Part shown: positions 13,586 through 24,050 of the stretch, piece after piece
Position numbering within the stretch: position 1 is the stretch's first letter
Layout of the letters: every line of letters starts with the position of its first letter
Origin: Mallotus nudiflorus
Lineage: Eukaryota > Streptophyta > Magnoliopsida > Malpighiales > Euphorbiaceae
Assembly (NCBI GenBank): GCA_947683625.1
Contig: CANTUR010000609.1
Span: 1 to 64,000 of the forward strand
Direction of reading: 5' to 3'
Length of the DNA stretch: 64,000 bases
Program-made: the position numbers and the translations under genes
Notes under the pieces: model-generated
Told to the model about the DNA's origin: nothing
What the model saw: the letters and a program-made list of their open reading frames with translations, nothing else
Databases searched by the model: none

Positions 13586-13709
13586 TCTCCTTCCTCAAGT
13601 CATCAACATCTGGCACACAAATCCTAGTGCCCAACAATAATATACCTTCCCCGTCAATCACAAAGTCCCGTGATTGCCCTTGTTGCACTTCATACATGAT
13701 TCTCTGCAA
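13586..13709 (-). pseudogene. Family-B spacer between RNase H and integrase
   Basis: Reads in minus sense ICVPDVDDLRKE before the nested LTR, matching LCVPDVDDLREEILEEAH in the family-A element. This anchors the insertion point of the solo LTR. A stop separates it from the frame at 13710-14813. Confidence 0.75.
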
Positions 13710-14813
13710 CTAGGGGTCTCTGCTCTGAGCTACCTTAACCCGATCCAAGTATACTGATCGTACACTGAATTGAGCTAAAAGGCACTTTCGGATAATTTCC
13801 ATCTGCAACCCCTGGTCAATCAATCCATACAACTCTTTAATAATGGGCTTTCTCTCTGTGCTAATATGGGCAAGGCTGCCTGCAGATTTTCTACTCAAGG
13901 CATCCGCAACAACATTCGCCTTGCCTGGATGGTATAAAATGGAGCAATCATAATCCTTAAGGAGTTCCATCCATCTCCCCTGCCTCAAATTCAAGTCCCT
14001 CTGCTGGAAAATATATTTCAAGCTCTTGTGATCAGTGTATATCTCACACGTCACTCCATACAAGTAATGTCTCCATATTTTCAAAGCAAACACCATGGCT
14101 GCCATCTCTAAGTTGTGAGTAGGATAGTTCTGCTCGTGCTTCTTCAACTGCCTCGAAGCATAAGCAATCACTTGGCCATTTTGCATCAACACACAGCCCA
14201 ATCCTACTCTGGAAGCACCACAATACACTGTATAACCTTCATTCCCAGAGGGTAAAGTTAGAATTGGAGCCGACGTCAATAAGTCCTTCAATAATTGAAA
14301 ATGCTCTTCGCATTTGTCCGTCCATACAAACTTAGCATTCTTCTGGGTCAACCTTGTCAAAGGTACATCAATTCTAGAGAAGTCCTTCACAAATCTTCTG
14401 TAATAGCCTGCTAGACCCAGGAAACTCCGTACTTCCTTAACTGTAGTTGGCCTTGACCACTCTGTAATAGCCTCTATCTTCTTAGGGTCCACCTGTATGC
14501 CGTCTTGAGAAACCACGTGGCCTAGAAATGCCACTTGATGCAACCAAAACTCACACTTTGAGAATTTGGCATACAAACTGTGCTCCCTTAAAGTCTGAAG
14601 TACCATTCTCAGATGCATCACATGTTCAGCTTCACTCTTGGAATAAACCAAGATATCGTCAATGAAAACTATCACAAACCGATCCAAGTATAGCCTGAAT
14701 ACCCGATTCATCAAGTCCATAAAGGCTGCTGGAGCATTAGTCAACCCAAAGGACATTACTAAAAACTCATAATGGCTATAATCTTGTTTGAAAAACTGTC
14801 TTGGACTCATCAC
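13710..14813 (-). pseudogene. Family-B RT (palm/thumb) plus RNase H
   Basis: 367 open residues. The RT part holds SFGLTNAPAAFMDLMNRVF and VIVFIDDILVYS, with the paired catalytic Asp of the polymerase site. RNase H follows, with ASRQLKKHEQNYPTHNLEM and TDHKSLKYIFQQRDLNLRQ, then the linker HPGKANVVADALSRK. The first RNase H catalytic Asp is replaced: the block reads VYCGASRVGLG where family A has VYCDASRIGLG, so RNase H would be inactive. The RT fingers are in another frame at 14947-15270, separated by a small damaged stretch. Confidence 0.92.
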
Positions 14814-14946
14814 CTCTTCTAATTCTCAACTGATGATACCCTGATCTTAGGTCTATTTTAGAGAAGCATGTAGCACCTTGAAGTTGATCAAACAGATCAT
14901 CGATCCTCGGAAGTGGGTACTTGTTCTTGATGGTGACCTTATTCAA

Positions 14947-15270
14947 CTATCTATAGTCGATACAAAGGCGAAGGCTACCATCCTTCTTCTTCACAAACAA
15001 CACCGGAGCACCCCAATGCGATGTACTGGGTTTAATGAAACCCTTATCAAGTAGCTCCTGTAATTGCTCTTTCAGTTCCTGTAGTTCAGCTAGGGCCATT
15101 CTGTAGGGTGGCATAGAAATAGGATCCGTACCATGTATGACATCGATACAGAACTCTATCTCTCTGTCTGGTGGTAATCCTGGTAATTCTTCAGGAAAGA
15201 CTTCCAGAAATTCACACACCACTGGCACCTGCTCAATTGCCATATTCTCCTTCTCAATATCTCTTACCAC
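14947..15270 (-). pseudogene. Family-B RT N-terminal (fingers) part
   Basis: Carries EFPEELPGLPPDREIEF-type sequence (here EVFPEELPGLPPDREIEFC), then KGFIKPSTSHWGAPVLFVK and LRLCIDYR, the standard start of Ty3/gypsy RT. It stops at a TAG directly after CIDYR, where the family-A protein has Glu-Leu-Asn-Lys. The rest of RT resumes at 14813 after a frame change. Inactivated by nonsense and frameshift mutations. Confidence 0.9.
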
Positions 15271-15282
15271 TGCTAAGTACCC

Positions 15283-15858
15283 CTAACAACCCCTTCTAAG
15301 CATCTTCTGGGCTGTAATGGCAGAAATGAGATTACGAGGCATGGAGCTCTTTTCACCCTTAAAACAGAATTCTTCTTCATCTGGAATTCTGAACACCACT
15401 TCTTTCTCTCTACAATTCACTGAAGCATAATACCTCGACAACCAATCCATGCCTAAAATGACGTCGAACTCCAGTACGTCGAGCAATACTAAGTCCGCCA
15501 ATAGTTCTCTACCATCAACTATCACTGGGCACGAAGGAAAGAAGACATCTGTCTCCAACTCGTCACTAAGAGGAGTCAAAACAGATAGAGTAAAGGATAA
15601 CCTAGAAGGCTGCCACTCAATTCTCGAATCGAACACAGGAGAAATGAAGGAATATGAAGCACTGGGGTCAAACAACACTCTAGCATCGCATGCACAGACT
15701 GAGAGAATACCTGCTACCACTGCATTCGAAGTCTGAGCATCCTGTGGTGTCAAAGTGAACACTCGAGCTTGACCACGACCTGCCTGCTGAGAAGTCGAAG
15801 GCTGCGCAAAACCACGTCTGCTAGGTCTACCAACTGAACCTCGACCCTGCTGACTCAT
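15283..15858 (-). pseudogene. Family-B gag end and aspartic protease
   Basis: The N-terminal 40 residues are Gln/Gly/Arg-rich gag tail. The protease follows with VVAGILSVCACDARVLFDP and SYSFISPVFDSRI. The active-site triad, normally Asp-Ser/Thr-Gly, reads Asp-Pro-Ser here. The flap-side motif FDVILGMDWLSRYYA is well kept. The frame ends after SAITAQKMLRRGC, just before the RT linker. In an active element this enzyme would cut the Gag-Pol polyprotein inside the particle. Confidence 0.88.
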
Positions 15859-15859
15859 A

Positions 15860-16680
15860 GGCTGAGGCGGTCTCTGCTATCACTGTATGGGTGCTCGATA
15901 CTGCTGAGGCATCGGATAGTAGGGCTGAGCCACTAATGAAGACAAACCCTGAACGTACTGTGGCTAGTATCCGGAGTGGGGACAAGCTCTGGCAAGATGT
16001 CCAACCTGCCCACATCTGAAGCAAGCGCCCGACAACATATGACACGAGCCCTGATGAAATCATCCATAACTCGCACAAGCACTGGCTCCAGACCCAGAAC
16101 TGCTCTGCCCTGAACTCTGCCCACTACTGCTACTACTAACTCTTGCACCGAATCTGTGACTCCTACCGATTCTCCTGTTTGAAGCATATCCATGTCGGCC
16201 AACTCGGTGAGTCCTGGACCTCCTACCACTCTGCTGAGAACTACCCGCAGCCTGCTGACTCGAACTGCCAATGTGAAATGTTGGTTGCTGGTATCCGGGA
16301 GCTACACCATAACCACTACCCCCGATCATATAAGGATCTATCATGGTGCCCTGGCGGATATGTCGCCTCTCAATCAAACGGGCCTCCTCAATCACACTCT
16401 CTAGGGTGCGGTCCTCGGTACACATACTAATAAAAGTGGGTCCCAATCCAGTAACATACAACTCCACTACTCTGTAAAGGTCCCTTCTGATATCCTCAGC
16501 ATGTCGGGACAGCCTATTAAACTCTCTGGTGTAATCCTCCATTGACCTATCGCCCCTAGTGATGTGGAGTAGTTGCCACCTGTAGGCATCTCTGGTGGCT
16601 GGAGGACAGAAAAATCTCAAAAAGCGATCCTTAAACTCTGGCCAAGTCAGCTCATGCATCGATGGTTGAATCGACTGCAT
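15860..16680 (-). pseudogene. Family-B gag: capsid C-terminal part, Ser-rich linker, zinc knuckle
   Basis: The frame from 16680 reads SMHELTWPEFKDRFLRFFC and SMEDYTREFNRLSRHAEDI, the retrotransposon gag (capsid) domain, then a Ser/Gln/Arg-rich linker. It stops near 16060. In another frame at about 15976-16020 lies CFRCGQVGHLARACP, a CX2CX4HX4C nucleocapsid zinc knuckle. Capsid would form the virus-like particle and the knuckle would bind RNA. Frame breaks near 16670 and 16060 make it a pseudogene. Confidence 0.87.
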
Positions 16681-17154
16681 AAACCAATCTGAGCGGCTGC
16701 CTGAACCGATAACTCCATAATCATAATCCTCTGATAATCCGTATGTCCAGTCCTGGTGCGTGCCTCAATCGCATTAATGAAGTCTAAGGCATCACCCGTA
16801 CCATCGAAAGAAACTCTACCAATCCGAGAGTAAAGAAGGGCTGCTTCAGTGTCTGACATCCCCTGGTTCCTCTGCTGAAGCATCTGTTGTACAAGGGGCA
16901 TCACCTGATTCAATGCTGCTAGACCCTGATTAATCCCTACCAGTCCAGCTGCAAAGGATGTAGGGTCAACAGCTGGGGCTTCAGGCTCGACTGGCTGCTG
17001 ATCAGGAATCTCAGTTATAGCTACCCTAGCTCGACCTCTACCTCTACCTCTGCCCCTACGACGTGGAGCAGGAAGGGGAGCCTCATTTTGCACAGACTGC
17101 TCATCAAACCTAAGGGTTCGGATCAACATCTGGGTCGGTATGCACACGCCTCAT
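16647..17154 (-). pseudogene. Family-B gag N-terminal part
   Basis: The likely start is ATG at 17152-17154 (MRRVHTDPDV), after which a frame change leads into the longer frame with APLPAPRRRGRGRGRGRAR, ALLYSRIGRVSFDGTGDA and GHTDYQRIMIMELSVQAAA. These are the basic N-terminus and early capsid region of Tekay-like gag. A frame change near 16670 separates it from the rest of capsid. A strong splice-acceptor-like sequence ends one base before this ATG. The family-A element at 22287 lacks this whole region. Confidence 0.85.
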
Positions 17155-17155
17155 T

Positions 17156-17175
17156 CTGAAAGGAAGACAGGAAAA
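17156..17175 (-). promoter_or_regulatory. Splice-acceptor-like site just before gag ATG
   Basis: Minus sense TTTCCTGTCTTCCTTTCAG, followed by A and then the gag ATG. It has a strong pyrimidine tract and CAG, the form of a plant 3' splice site. It could join an LTR-derived leader exon to gag, skipping the primer site. Inferred only. Confidence 0.4.
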
Positions 17176-17309
17176 TTGAATTCAAAACGGGCTAAGAATA
17201 TTTAAAGCAACGCGGAATTAGAAATAATAACATCTCAAGACAATTATGCAACCCTAAAGCTGCAGTAGTTACATAGAAAGACAGACATGGACAATTGATT
17301 CGAACTTAT

Positions 17310-17321
17310 GCTCTGATACTA
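17310..17321 (-). other. Primer binding site, initiator tRNA-Met type (family B)
   Basis: Minus-strand TAGTATCAGAGC differs by one base from TGGTATCAGAGC, the usual plant initiator tRNA-Met primer site. It lies five bases inside the 5' LTR. Confidence 0.9.
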
Positions 17322-18866
17322 ACTTTGTCACGACCTGAACCCGAGGGCACGTGACCGGCACTAGGGAATGGATAAGCATAAGGCCCCCCGAAACCCGTAG
17401 TAAGCCTAAAGGAAAAGAAAATAAAACCATTCATATTTTAAACTTTACTTTAGAACAGAACACATTATCAAACTGATTTTTCTCAGAATACACAATTTCA
17501 ACTGCTTAAATAATAATGTGCTTCAACATCTCATATTATAAATTGAACTTAAATCTTATACATAAGTGTGTTCCGTACAAATAAACTACATAATTATGCT
17601 TAAAACCATACAAATCTTTAATACATATACTACTGCAGTAACCTAGATTAACACATAGTACAGCTTACAATGACCTACGTAAAATAGCCCGGTGAAGAAG
17701 AACCCGGCGTGGAGGTAGTCTGAGGTCGAAATCCCAAGCTCCTGAAAAAATAAATTGAGGGGAATCATACCTCACTGAGTAAGTCAATAAAAAGAGTTGT
17801 ACGGTTTGAAAATCTTTGAAAACTATATATGTTCATAATGAAAATAATTTATAATATGTAAGTATAGCTTTTGAAAAAATCTCGGTAGAACCCTAAACCC
17901 AACAATCTACATGGGCCAACTGGGCCTACTTATTCCAACTAGACTACCGGTCCCCGAGAGCAAGGGCATCAACCGGGATTGGCACCAAGCCGTAGTCATT
18001 CACTTAATCCAAATATATGGCTCTGGCGGTCCCCCGAGAGCTAAGGCATCAACCGAGGCACCCATCCCAGTCCATTACTGACTTTCCACTCACTGGCGGG
18101 TCCCGAGAGCAAAGGCTTCTACCGAGGCACCCGTCCCAGATTAACATTCATCAATCATACAGTTATCGGATCCATCTCTCAATCTCTACCATGTGCACAC
18201 GGTCCTGGTGAAACCCACCAGGTAGCCCGTTCTACCAAAATTTCTCAAAACTGATTTTAAATAAATAAGATGCGCTTAAACTTTAAATAATAGCATTAAA
18301 TTAATAAATCATATAATAATAACATAAAAATAAGAGCGCACGCATCTTTAATAAAATACACGCACATATCATTTTATCGACTTACAGGATGAATGCGAAG
18401 GCTAACGACCACGCGTCTGCCTAGGCCTCACAGCTTCTGCTCCGAAATACTCTAAAAGAAATATTAATCGACTTTTAAAACATGACTAAGAATCGAAATC
18501 AGAAATCAACAGCATAATAAAATTTCAGACTGACTCGAAGAAAACCGAACGAGACTCGACAGACAGGATTTAACCTAACTAACAATAGGAATTTTATGAG
18601 TATCACGTTTTATGAGAAAATCTATCGAAATTTTGATAAAGTCTCCTTTGTAAAATGGACATCTCTCTACCAGAGGTAGAGCCAGACTTGCATAGAAAAT
18701 GCACTTCCAATATACACAACCATTCACACTCGAGTCGGGCTCCCAAAACTACAATTTGCCCCAACCGAGATCACAACTCAATTATTCAAAAGTAAACAAT
18801 TAAATTTGTATTCCATCCCCAACAATTATAATTATAATTATTATCCAAAATAAAACATTTGTAATG

Positions 18867-18868
<2 letters not shown>

Positions 18869-18918
<50 letters not shown>
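18869..18918. repeat. TA microsatellite in family-B 5' LTR
   Basis: About 25 TA units. The matching tract in the other LTR is at 7283-7317 and is shorter. Confidence 0.95.
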
Positions 18919-18922
<4 letters not shown>

Positions 18923-20050
18923 ATATATATATTGAAATTTAATATTTAAAATTTACATTACTTAAATAAAAATACCAATTAATTTATAAAAATTATTTAA
19001 ACCCTTTAAATATTAATAAAACTAATTAAAAAATATATATTTATCATATTTAGTGTAAAATTACATTTTTACCCCTAGTATTTATATAAATTACATAATG
19101 TGCTATTTATATAAAAATTTTCCTTAAAATTATCTAATCATCTAAAACTTATTTTTCTCAAGATAAATCCCTCCCAATATTATTAAAAAATTTAATCAAC
19201 CAACAATATTTCTCCCAATAATATTATTTACCCCAAAATCAATTTTTGGGCATAAACTCAAATATATTTATAAAAATAGTAGAAAAATATCAAAAATTAT
19301 AGTTTGAGTTCTAAAATTTATATTATTCACTAATAACCTCATTTATTAAATTTCATAACCTTTTTAACTAAAAATTTTCAAAATTAGCATATTTTTTAGT
19401 TTTGACATAAAGTATAGAAATTCCTAAAAATTGTATAATATTCTAAAAATTTATTTTCTTTACCCTAACATTTATATCAACTCATAATAACACCAAAATA
19501 CCAAATATTATTATTATTTATTATTTTTATAATTAATTCCCGAAAATTCCTAAAATATTATTAAAATATTCAAAAATTCACCAAAAATTAAAATAAATTC
19601 CAAAAATTATACAAAAATTCCTAGAGGTAGATTGAGCTACTAGGAATCACATTTTTTAAAGGGAGTTTTCATGAATCAAGCTAGATCAAGTTAAAAAAAT
19701 TTTGAAACCCTAGAGTTCACAAACTGAAAATCAACCAAAACTCAATCAATTCATGACCAAAGCTTAAACAAAGCTTAGAATGAGCCTCACCGGTGCAAGG
19801 GGAGGAGATTGGCACCGGAATGGAGGAAAATGGTGGTCGGACGAAGCTTGGGTTAGTTTGGAGCAAACTCTCGGCTGCTCTGTTCCAGCGGCTTCCGGCG
19901 GCCTCTGCAGGTGACCGGAGGCGAAGGAGAAGGAAGAGGAAGCAGCAGACAGTGGCCGGAGGTGGGGGAGGCGCAGTGATGGTGGTGGTCGAGGGCGTCA
20001 CGCGGATGGGGGAGAGGGAGGAGCTTTGGCTCTGTTTTTGTTCCTTCATC

Positions 20051-20051
20051 T

Positions 20052-20101
<50 letters not shown>
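20051..20101. repeat. TA microsatellite upstream of the first GC-rich LTR island
   Basis: Interrupted TA tract, shorter than the equivalent at 8435-8546, which shows rapid length change since insertion. Confidence 0.95.
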
Positions 20102-20105
<4 letters not shown>

Positions 20106-20511
20106 ATATCTATACATACTCATACATATAATTAGATATACATATACATAGATATTATATACATATATACACTTAACCTACTAATATACATACACATATA
20201 CTATAATAATTAAACCCTACATCTATATTTATAAATATACATATATACATATATTTATTTATATGCACATGTATACACACCTATATATTTATTTGTTTAT
20301 AAACATACATGTAGCTAATGACTTTAATATAATTTAAAATAACCCTAATAGAGAAAATGAAAATGATAATAATAATCACAATAATAACAATCATAAGATA
20401 AATAAATATAATCTGATGGAAAAATAATTATTTATAGTATAATTTGATAAAATAAAATAAATAAATAAATAAAATACCCCTATTTATTTAAGTAATATGT
20501 AGGGTATTACA

Positions 20512-21351
20512 TTAACTATAATTAGCATAAAATTACATATTTATCCATATAATAGAAAAATACACATAATATTCAAAAATAATACCTAATATATTATTTG
20601 AAATTAGATTTTAAAAAATTAGTGTTAATTAGTCTAAAATAGTAGATAATTTGTAAAAATCCTTTTAAATTCCTTAATTATTATTAAAACCAACCAAAAT
20701 TTATTATTTAACTATAATTAACAAAAAATTACATTTTTACCCCTATAATACAAACAAAAACTTACATAATATACTATTATTACTCAAAAATTCTCTAAAA
20801 ATTATACAAATACCTAAAAATTATTTAATATAATTAAAAACATAAAATTGACTAATAATTTCTTCCAAATTTTTAAATTTAGCCTAATTATCCACATTTG
20901 ACATAAACTTAAAAAATTATAAAAATAGTATAAAAATCACAGAAACTATGAATTAAGTTCTAAAATTAATCACATTTAATAATAATACCAATTATCAAAA
21001 TTTCCTAATTTTTAACAATTAATTTTTGAAATTTAATAAAATATTAATAAAATATCCAAAATTCACAATTAACACAATAATTTTCTATAATCTTAAATAA
21101 AATCAATACACTAAAAATAATTAACAATAATTTACTCTAATCACTAATTAACTCAAAGAAAAATCAAATAAAAATCAAATAAAATTATGTAAAATCCAGA
21201 AAAATCAAAATAATATACAGAAATTATATTTAAACATCTGAATTAGCTTAATTAATCATTTGAATTAAAATAATTAAAGTTTAACACATAAACTAACTTA
21301 GACAACTAGAAAACAACCCAAAAACAACCTGAAAACAACTCTGCGCAACCT
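20512..21351 (-). mobile_element. Old family-B LTR, part 2 (truncated)
   Basis: Continues the LTR interrupted at 5750. It contains an internal partial duplication: the ACCAACCAAAAT...TTAACTATAATTA block seen at the 5740/20512 junction recurs at about 20690-20745. It reaches the ACAACC-rich part that precedes the first exon-like island in the LTR at 37371, then stops at 21351, where a palindrome begins. The LTR 5' end is missing. Confidence 0.7.
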
Positions 21352-21438
21352 AAAATATTCATATCACATTATTAATTAATTAATTAATTAATTAATTATA
21401 TATATATATTCAATTATATAATGTGATATGAATATTTT
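21352..21438. repeat. Perfect 21 bp inverted repeat with TTAA/TA loop
   Basis: Arms AAAATATTCATATCACATTA(T) at 21352-21372 and its exact complement at 21418-21438, with a 45 bp loop of TTAA and TA units. It lies exactly where the old LTR breaks off. It could be a small MITE relic or a break-repair scar. Confidence 0.85.
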
Positions 21439-22138
21439 GTAAAAGAATTCTTTATATTTTTCAAAAATTAACTGCATAAAAAAGTTGTTTGCTTGTCTAT
21501 TAACAACTTAACGGAAATTTGTGAAATATTTTTTTTAAATATTGGAGGATACCAAATTTTTATATGAATGAAAAAATAATCTTCTTTTATAAAGAATAAA
21601 ATTTTTCATATTTTTATAAATTAATATAAATTTGTGAAATAAAAATAGTTTATTTTATTCTAAATCAAAATTACTATAAAAATTACCTGGTTAAATATGC
21701 ATATGATATCAATATCATTTGAATGCTCTCCGGTCTGTATTTTTTCCTAGAAATTATATTACAATTTTTATAGGATTTGTTTTGAGACTATTAAACTATT
21801 ATTGAAATATGCATAATAGTGTTTTGGTTAAAAAAAATTAAATAAAACTTTTAATGGTTTAGAAAAAATGATTGAATGATTTTAAAAAAAATAACTGAAT
21901 GATTTGAGATTAAAAAAAATATGTATAATATAAAAACTTTTAGAATTTGAGTAGTATTAGGTTATGTATAATAGTATTTTAGTTAAAAGATAATACTAAA
22001 AAGTATAATAAATATTTTATTTTTAATAAAAGTCAGGATTTTAAGAATTTGATACATTAAATTTTCGGGTGGATACTCAAATATAAAGATGAATACTTGT
22101 CAAATTTTTTACTCAATGACTTTACAACTCAGAATTTA

Positions 22139-22140
<2 letters not shown>
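21439..22140. other. AT-rich stretch, nothing recognised
   Basis: Simple AT-rich sequence with short direct repeats (for example TGAATGATTT near 21870-21903). No coding, RNA or element signature seen. Confidence 0.5.
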
Positions 22141-22175
<35 letters not shown>

Positions 22176-22286
22176 TAAAGGAGGGGGATAAACAAAATTA
22201 CAAAAAAGTTTTTACTCATTATTATATTAAAATTTTAATAATTTAGTTATTTACTAATAAAAATATAATTTTAATTTGATAGAAAA
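22141..22286. repeat. Left part of AT-rich repeat unit, copy 1
   Basis: Begins with TA and CA microsatellites (22141-22175). 22174-22286 is closely related to 33690-33815, sharing TTTACTAATAAAA and TTTAATTTGATAGAAA. The young family-A element inserted at GAAAA (22282-22286), and the unit continues at 32510. Confidence 0.75.
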
Positions 22287-22663
22287 TGTAATATCCCGTA
22301 ATTTTAAAAATATTTTTACACTGTACCGGGATATGCAGTGTCAGTGATTTTTGTATTTTATACGATATTTTTATGAGTTGATATGTATTTTAAACCTATT
22401 TTAATTACTGTCTATTATTTTCAGTATTTTACGTAAAATTTTCCCGGGACTTTCATTTTCGGGGAAATTTCCACGTAAACAATGTATTATTAATTATTTT
22501 AAATGTATTTACGGGTTTGCATGAACTCATACATATTTTTAAATTATTAAATAAAGCCTGTGTGTGTATATTTAATTAGGGTTTATTATTACCCTAATAT
22601 TTTATTATTTATTTATTATTATTTGATTATTTTATTTATTATTAAATTATTAAAATTTATTAT

Positions 22664-22775
22664 TTTTTTCTTTTTTCTTTTTTTTTTCTTTTTCTTTTCC
22701 TTTTTCTTTCTTTTTCTTTTCTTTTCTCTTTCCTTTTCTTTCTTTTTCTTTTTCTTCTTCTTCTTCTTTCTTCTC
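22664..22775 (+). repeat. T/C-rich pyrimidine tract in family-A LTR
   Basis: About 110 bases of almost pure T and C just before the first GC-rich island. It is repeated in the 3' LTR (29821-29934) and in shorter form in the solo LTR (40589-40672), but is absent at the same place in the solo LTR at 10330-13585. The complementary strand gives a Lys/Arg-only frame that is not a gene. Confidence 0.9.
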
Positions 22776-22875
22776 CCGTGGGTGCCGCCGGACCACCATT
22801 TTTGTCACCGTGGTTTCTCCCTCCTCCGACCACCGTTTTCGACACCGCCGGTCTCTATCTTCTCCTTGAGCTCCG

Positions 22876-23795
22876 GTGAGTGTTATTCTAGCTTTTGTTT
22901 GAGCTAAAACGGTCTAGAATTGCTTAGGTTTTGAGTTGAATATTTCGGCCACTTTTGGTTTTCGATTTTTTTTTGAGCTTCAATTTGGATGATTCATGGA
23001 AACTTCCTTCACAAATGTTGTTCCTGGTAGTTTAATCTTCATGTATGAATTTTTGTAGAATTTTTGGAGATTGTTTGGATTTTTGGGTATTTTTGAATAT
23101 TTTAATATTATTTTCGAATTTTCGGAAATTAATTATTTAAATTATGAAATTGGAGTTTATGGTTGAATTAGGTGTTGAAATGAATTATAGGAATTTATTT
23201 GGAATTTTTATGAATTTCTAAGTATTTATTGTTAATTATTGAAGTTTATGTGATTTTGTAAAATTAAGTTAATTGTGTTTTAAATTGAATTTAATTGGTT
23301 AATTGAGTTTAAATATTGATATTATTGATAAATATGTTGAGAAAATTAATTTTGGATAATTGTATGATTTTTGGTGAATTTTTGAAGTAAATTAGGTATA
23401 TATGTATATATAGGGGTATTTTGGTAATTTTACCCTAAATTGTCTAAAAATGTAATTTAATTGGTTTTAATATTTATTTAAGGTATAAAAATGATTTCTA
23501 CAAAATATTTGGTATTTTTAACTAATTAAAACTATTTTTCGTGAATTATTTTCAATTATATATATAATATACGGTTTTTCAAATAAAATGAGTTTTAATC
23601 GATTTTTATAGTGTTTCAAGGTCAATTATGTAATTTTTATTTATAAAATGTATTTTTATGATTTAAGGATATTTTTGGTATATTTGAATATATTTTCTGT
23701 GTTTGTGGACCCCGGTCGACAGATTGTAGTCTGGAGTCCGACCGAGGGGTTGTGATTGTTTATGGTGTTATTTTTGAAGTGTATTTTCTTTGCAG
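22876..23795 (+). other. Candidate leader intron 1 in the LTR
   Basis: Starts CTCCG/GTGAGT and ends TTTTCTTTGCAG/GG. AT-rich, 920 bp, between two GC-rich islands. Both ends recur at matching places in all four family-A LTRs, and donor and acceptor forms recur in family B. Inferred from sequence only. Confidence 0.45.
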
Positions 23796-24050
23796 GGTCG
23801 GCTCTACTCTTTTGAGTAGAGAGATGTCCGTTTTACAGGGGAGGTTCTGCCGGATTTCCGGTAGAATTCTCGTAAAACGTGATATCCAGTCGAACCCTAA
23901 TTTCCAATTCTGTATTTTAATACTCTAGATTTAATTCTAGGATTTCTGTTAGGGTTATTCTGATGTCGAGTAATTATTTCTTGTTTAGTTGCGCCGAGAC
24001 CGAGGGTTAGTGGACCAGGCCCGTCGGACCTGTCTCGTGGAGCGCATTAG
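23796..24050 (+). promoter_or_regulatory. Conserved GC-rich LTR island (candidate exon 2) with hairpins
   Basis: Length 255 bp here, and 254 in the solo LTRs at 10330 and 40181. It begins with the stem CTCTACTC/GAGTAGAG, followed by CGTTTTAC/GTAAAACG enclosing CTGCCGG/CCGGTAG. Family B has the same layout with paired changes (CTCTACC/GGTAGAG), which points to a conserved RNA fold. Confidence 0.55.

Larger units (their letters stand above)
5751..20511 (-). mobile_element. Full-length family-B Ty3/gypsy element (Tekay/Del-like chromovirus), decayed
   Basis: A 14.8 kb minus-strand element with 3' LTR at 5751-8990, 5' LTR at 17326-20511, tRNA-Met type primer site at 17310-17321, polypurine tract at 8991-9008 and a TTAAC duplication (5746-5750 and 20512-20516). 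In sense order it carries gag, protease, RT, RNase H, integrase and a degraded chromodomain, all interrupted by stops or frameshifts. Domain order and long LTRs fit the Tekay/Del chromoviruses. A 3.26 kb family-A solo LTR sits inside integrase. The LTRs differ by many substitutions and indels, so it is older than the family-A element at 22287. Confidence 0.93.
17326..20511 (-). repeat. 5' LTR of the family-B element
   Basis: 3186 bp. On the plus strand it runs from TGTCACGACC to GGGTATTACA. Same internal landmarks as 5751-8990, with many small differences, including lengths of the TA tracts at 18869-18916 and 20051-20101. Minus-sense donor CCG/GTGAG at 19786-19790. The first acceptor is mutated here (GCAAG for GCAGG near 18689). 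Confidence 0.93.

Noticed and set aside
15449..16430. Plus-strand open frames across 15449-16430
   Set aside because: Shadows of minus-strand gag and protease of the family-B element.
22660..22845. Minus-strand Lys/Arg-rich frame (also near 29776-30003)
   Set aside because: It is the complement of the T/C-rich tract of the family-A LTR and has no start context or conserved domain.
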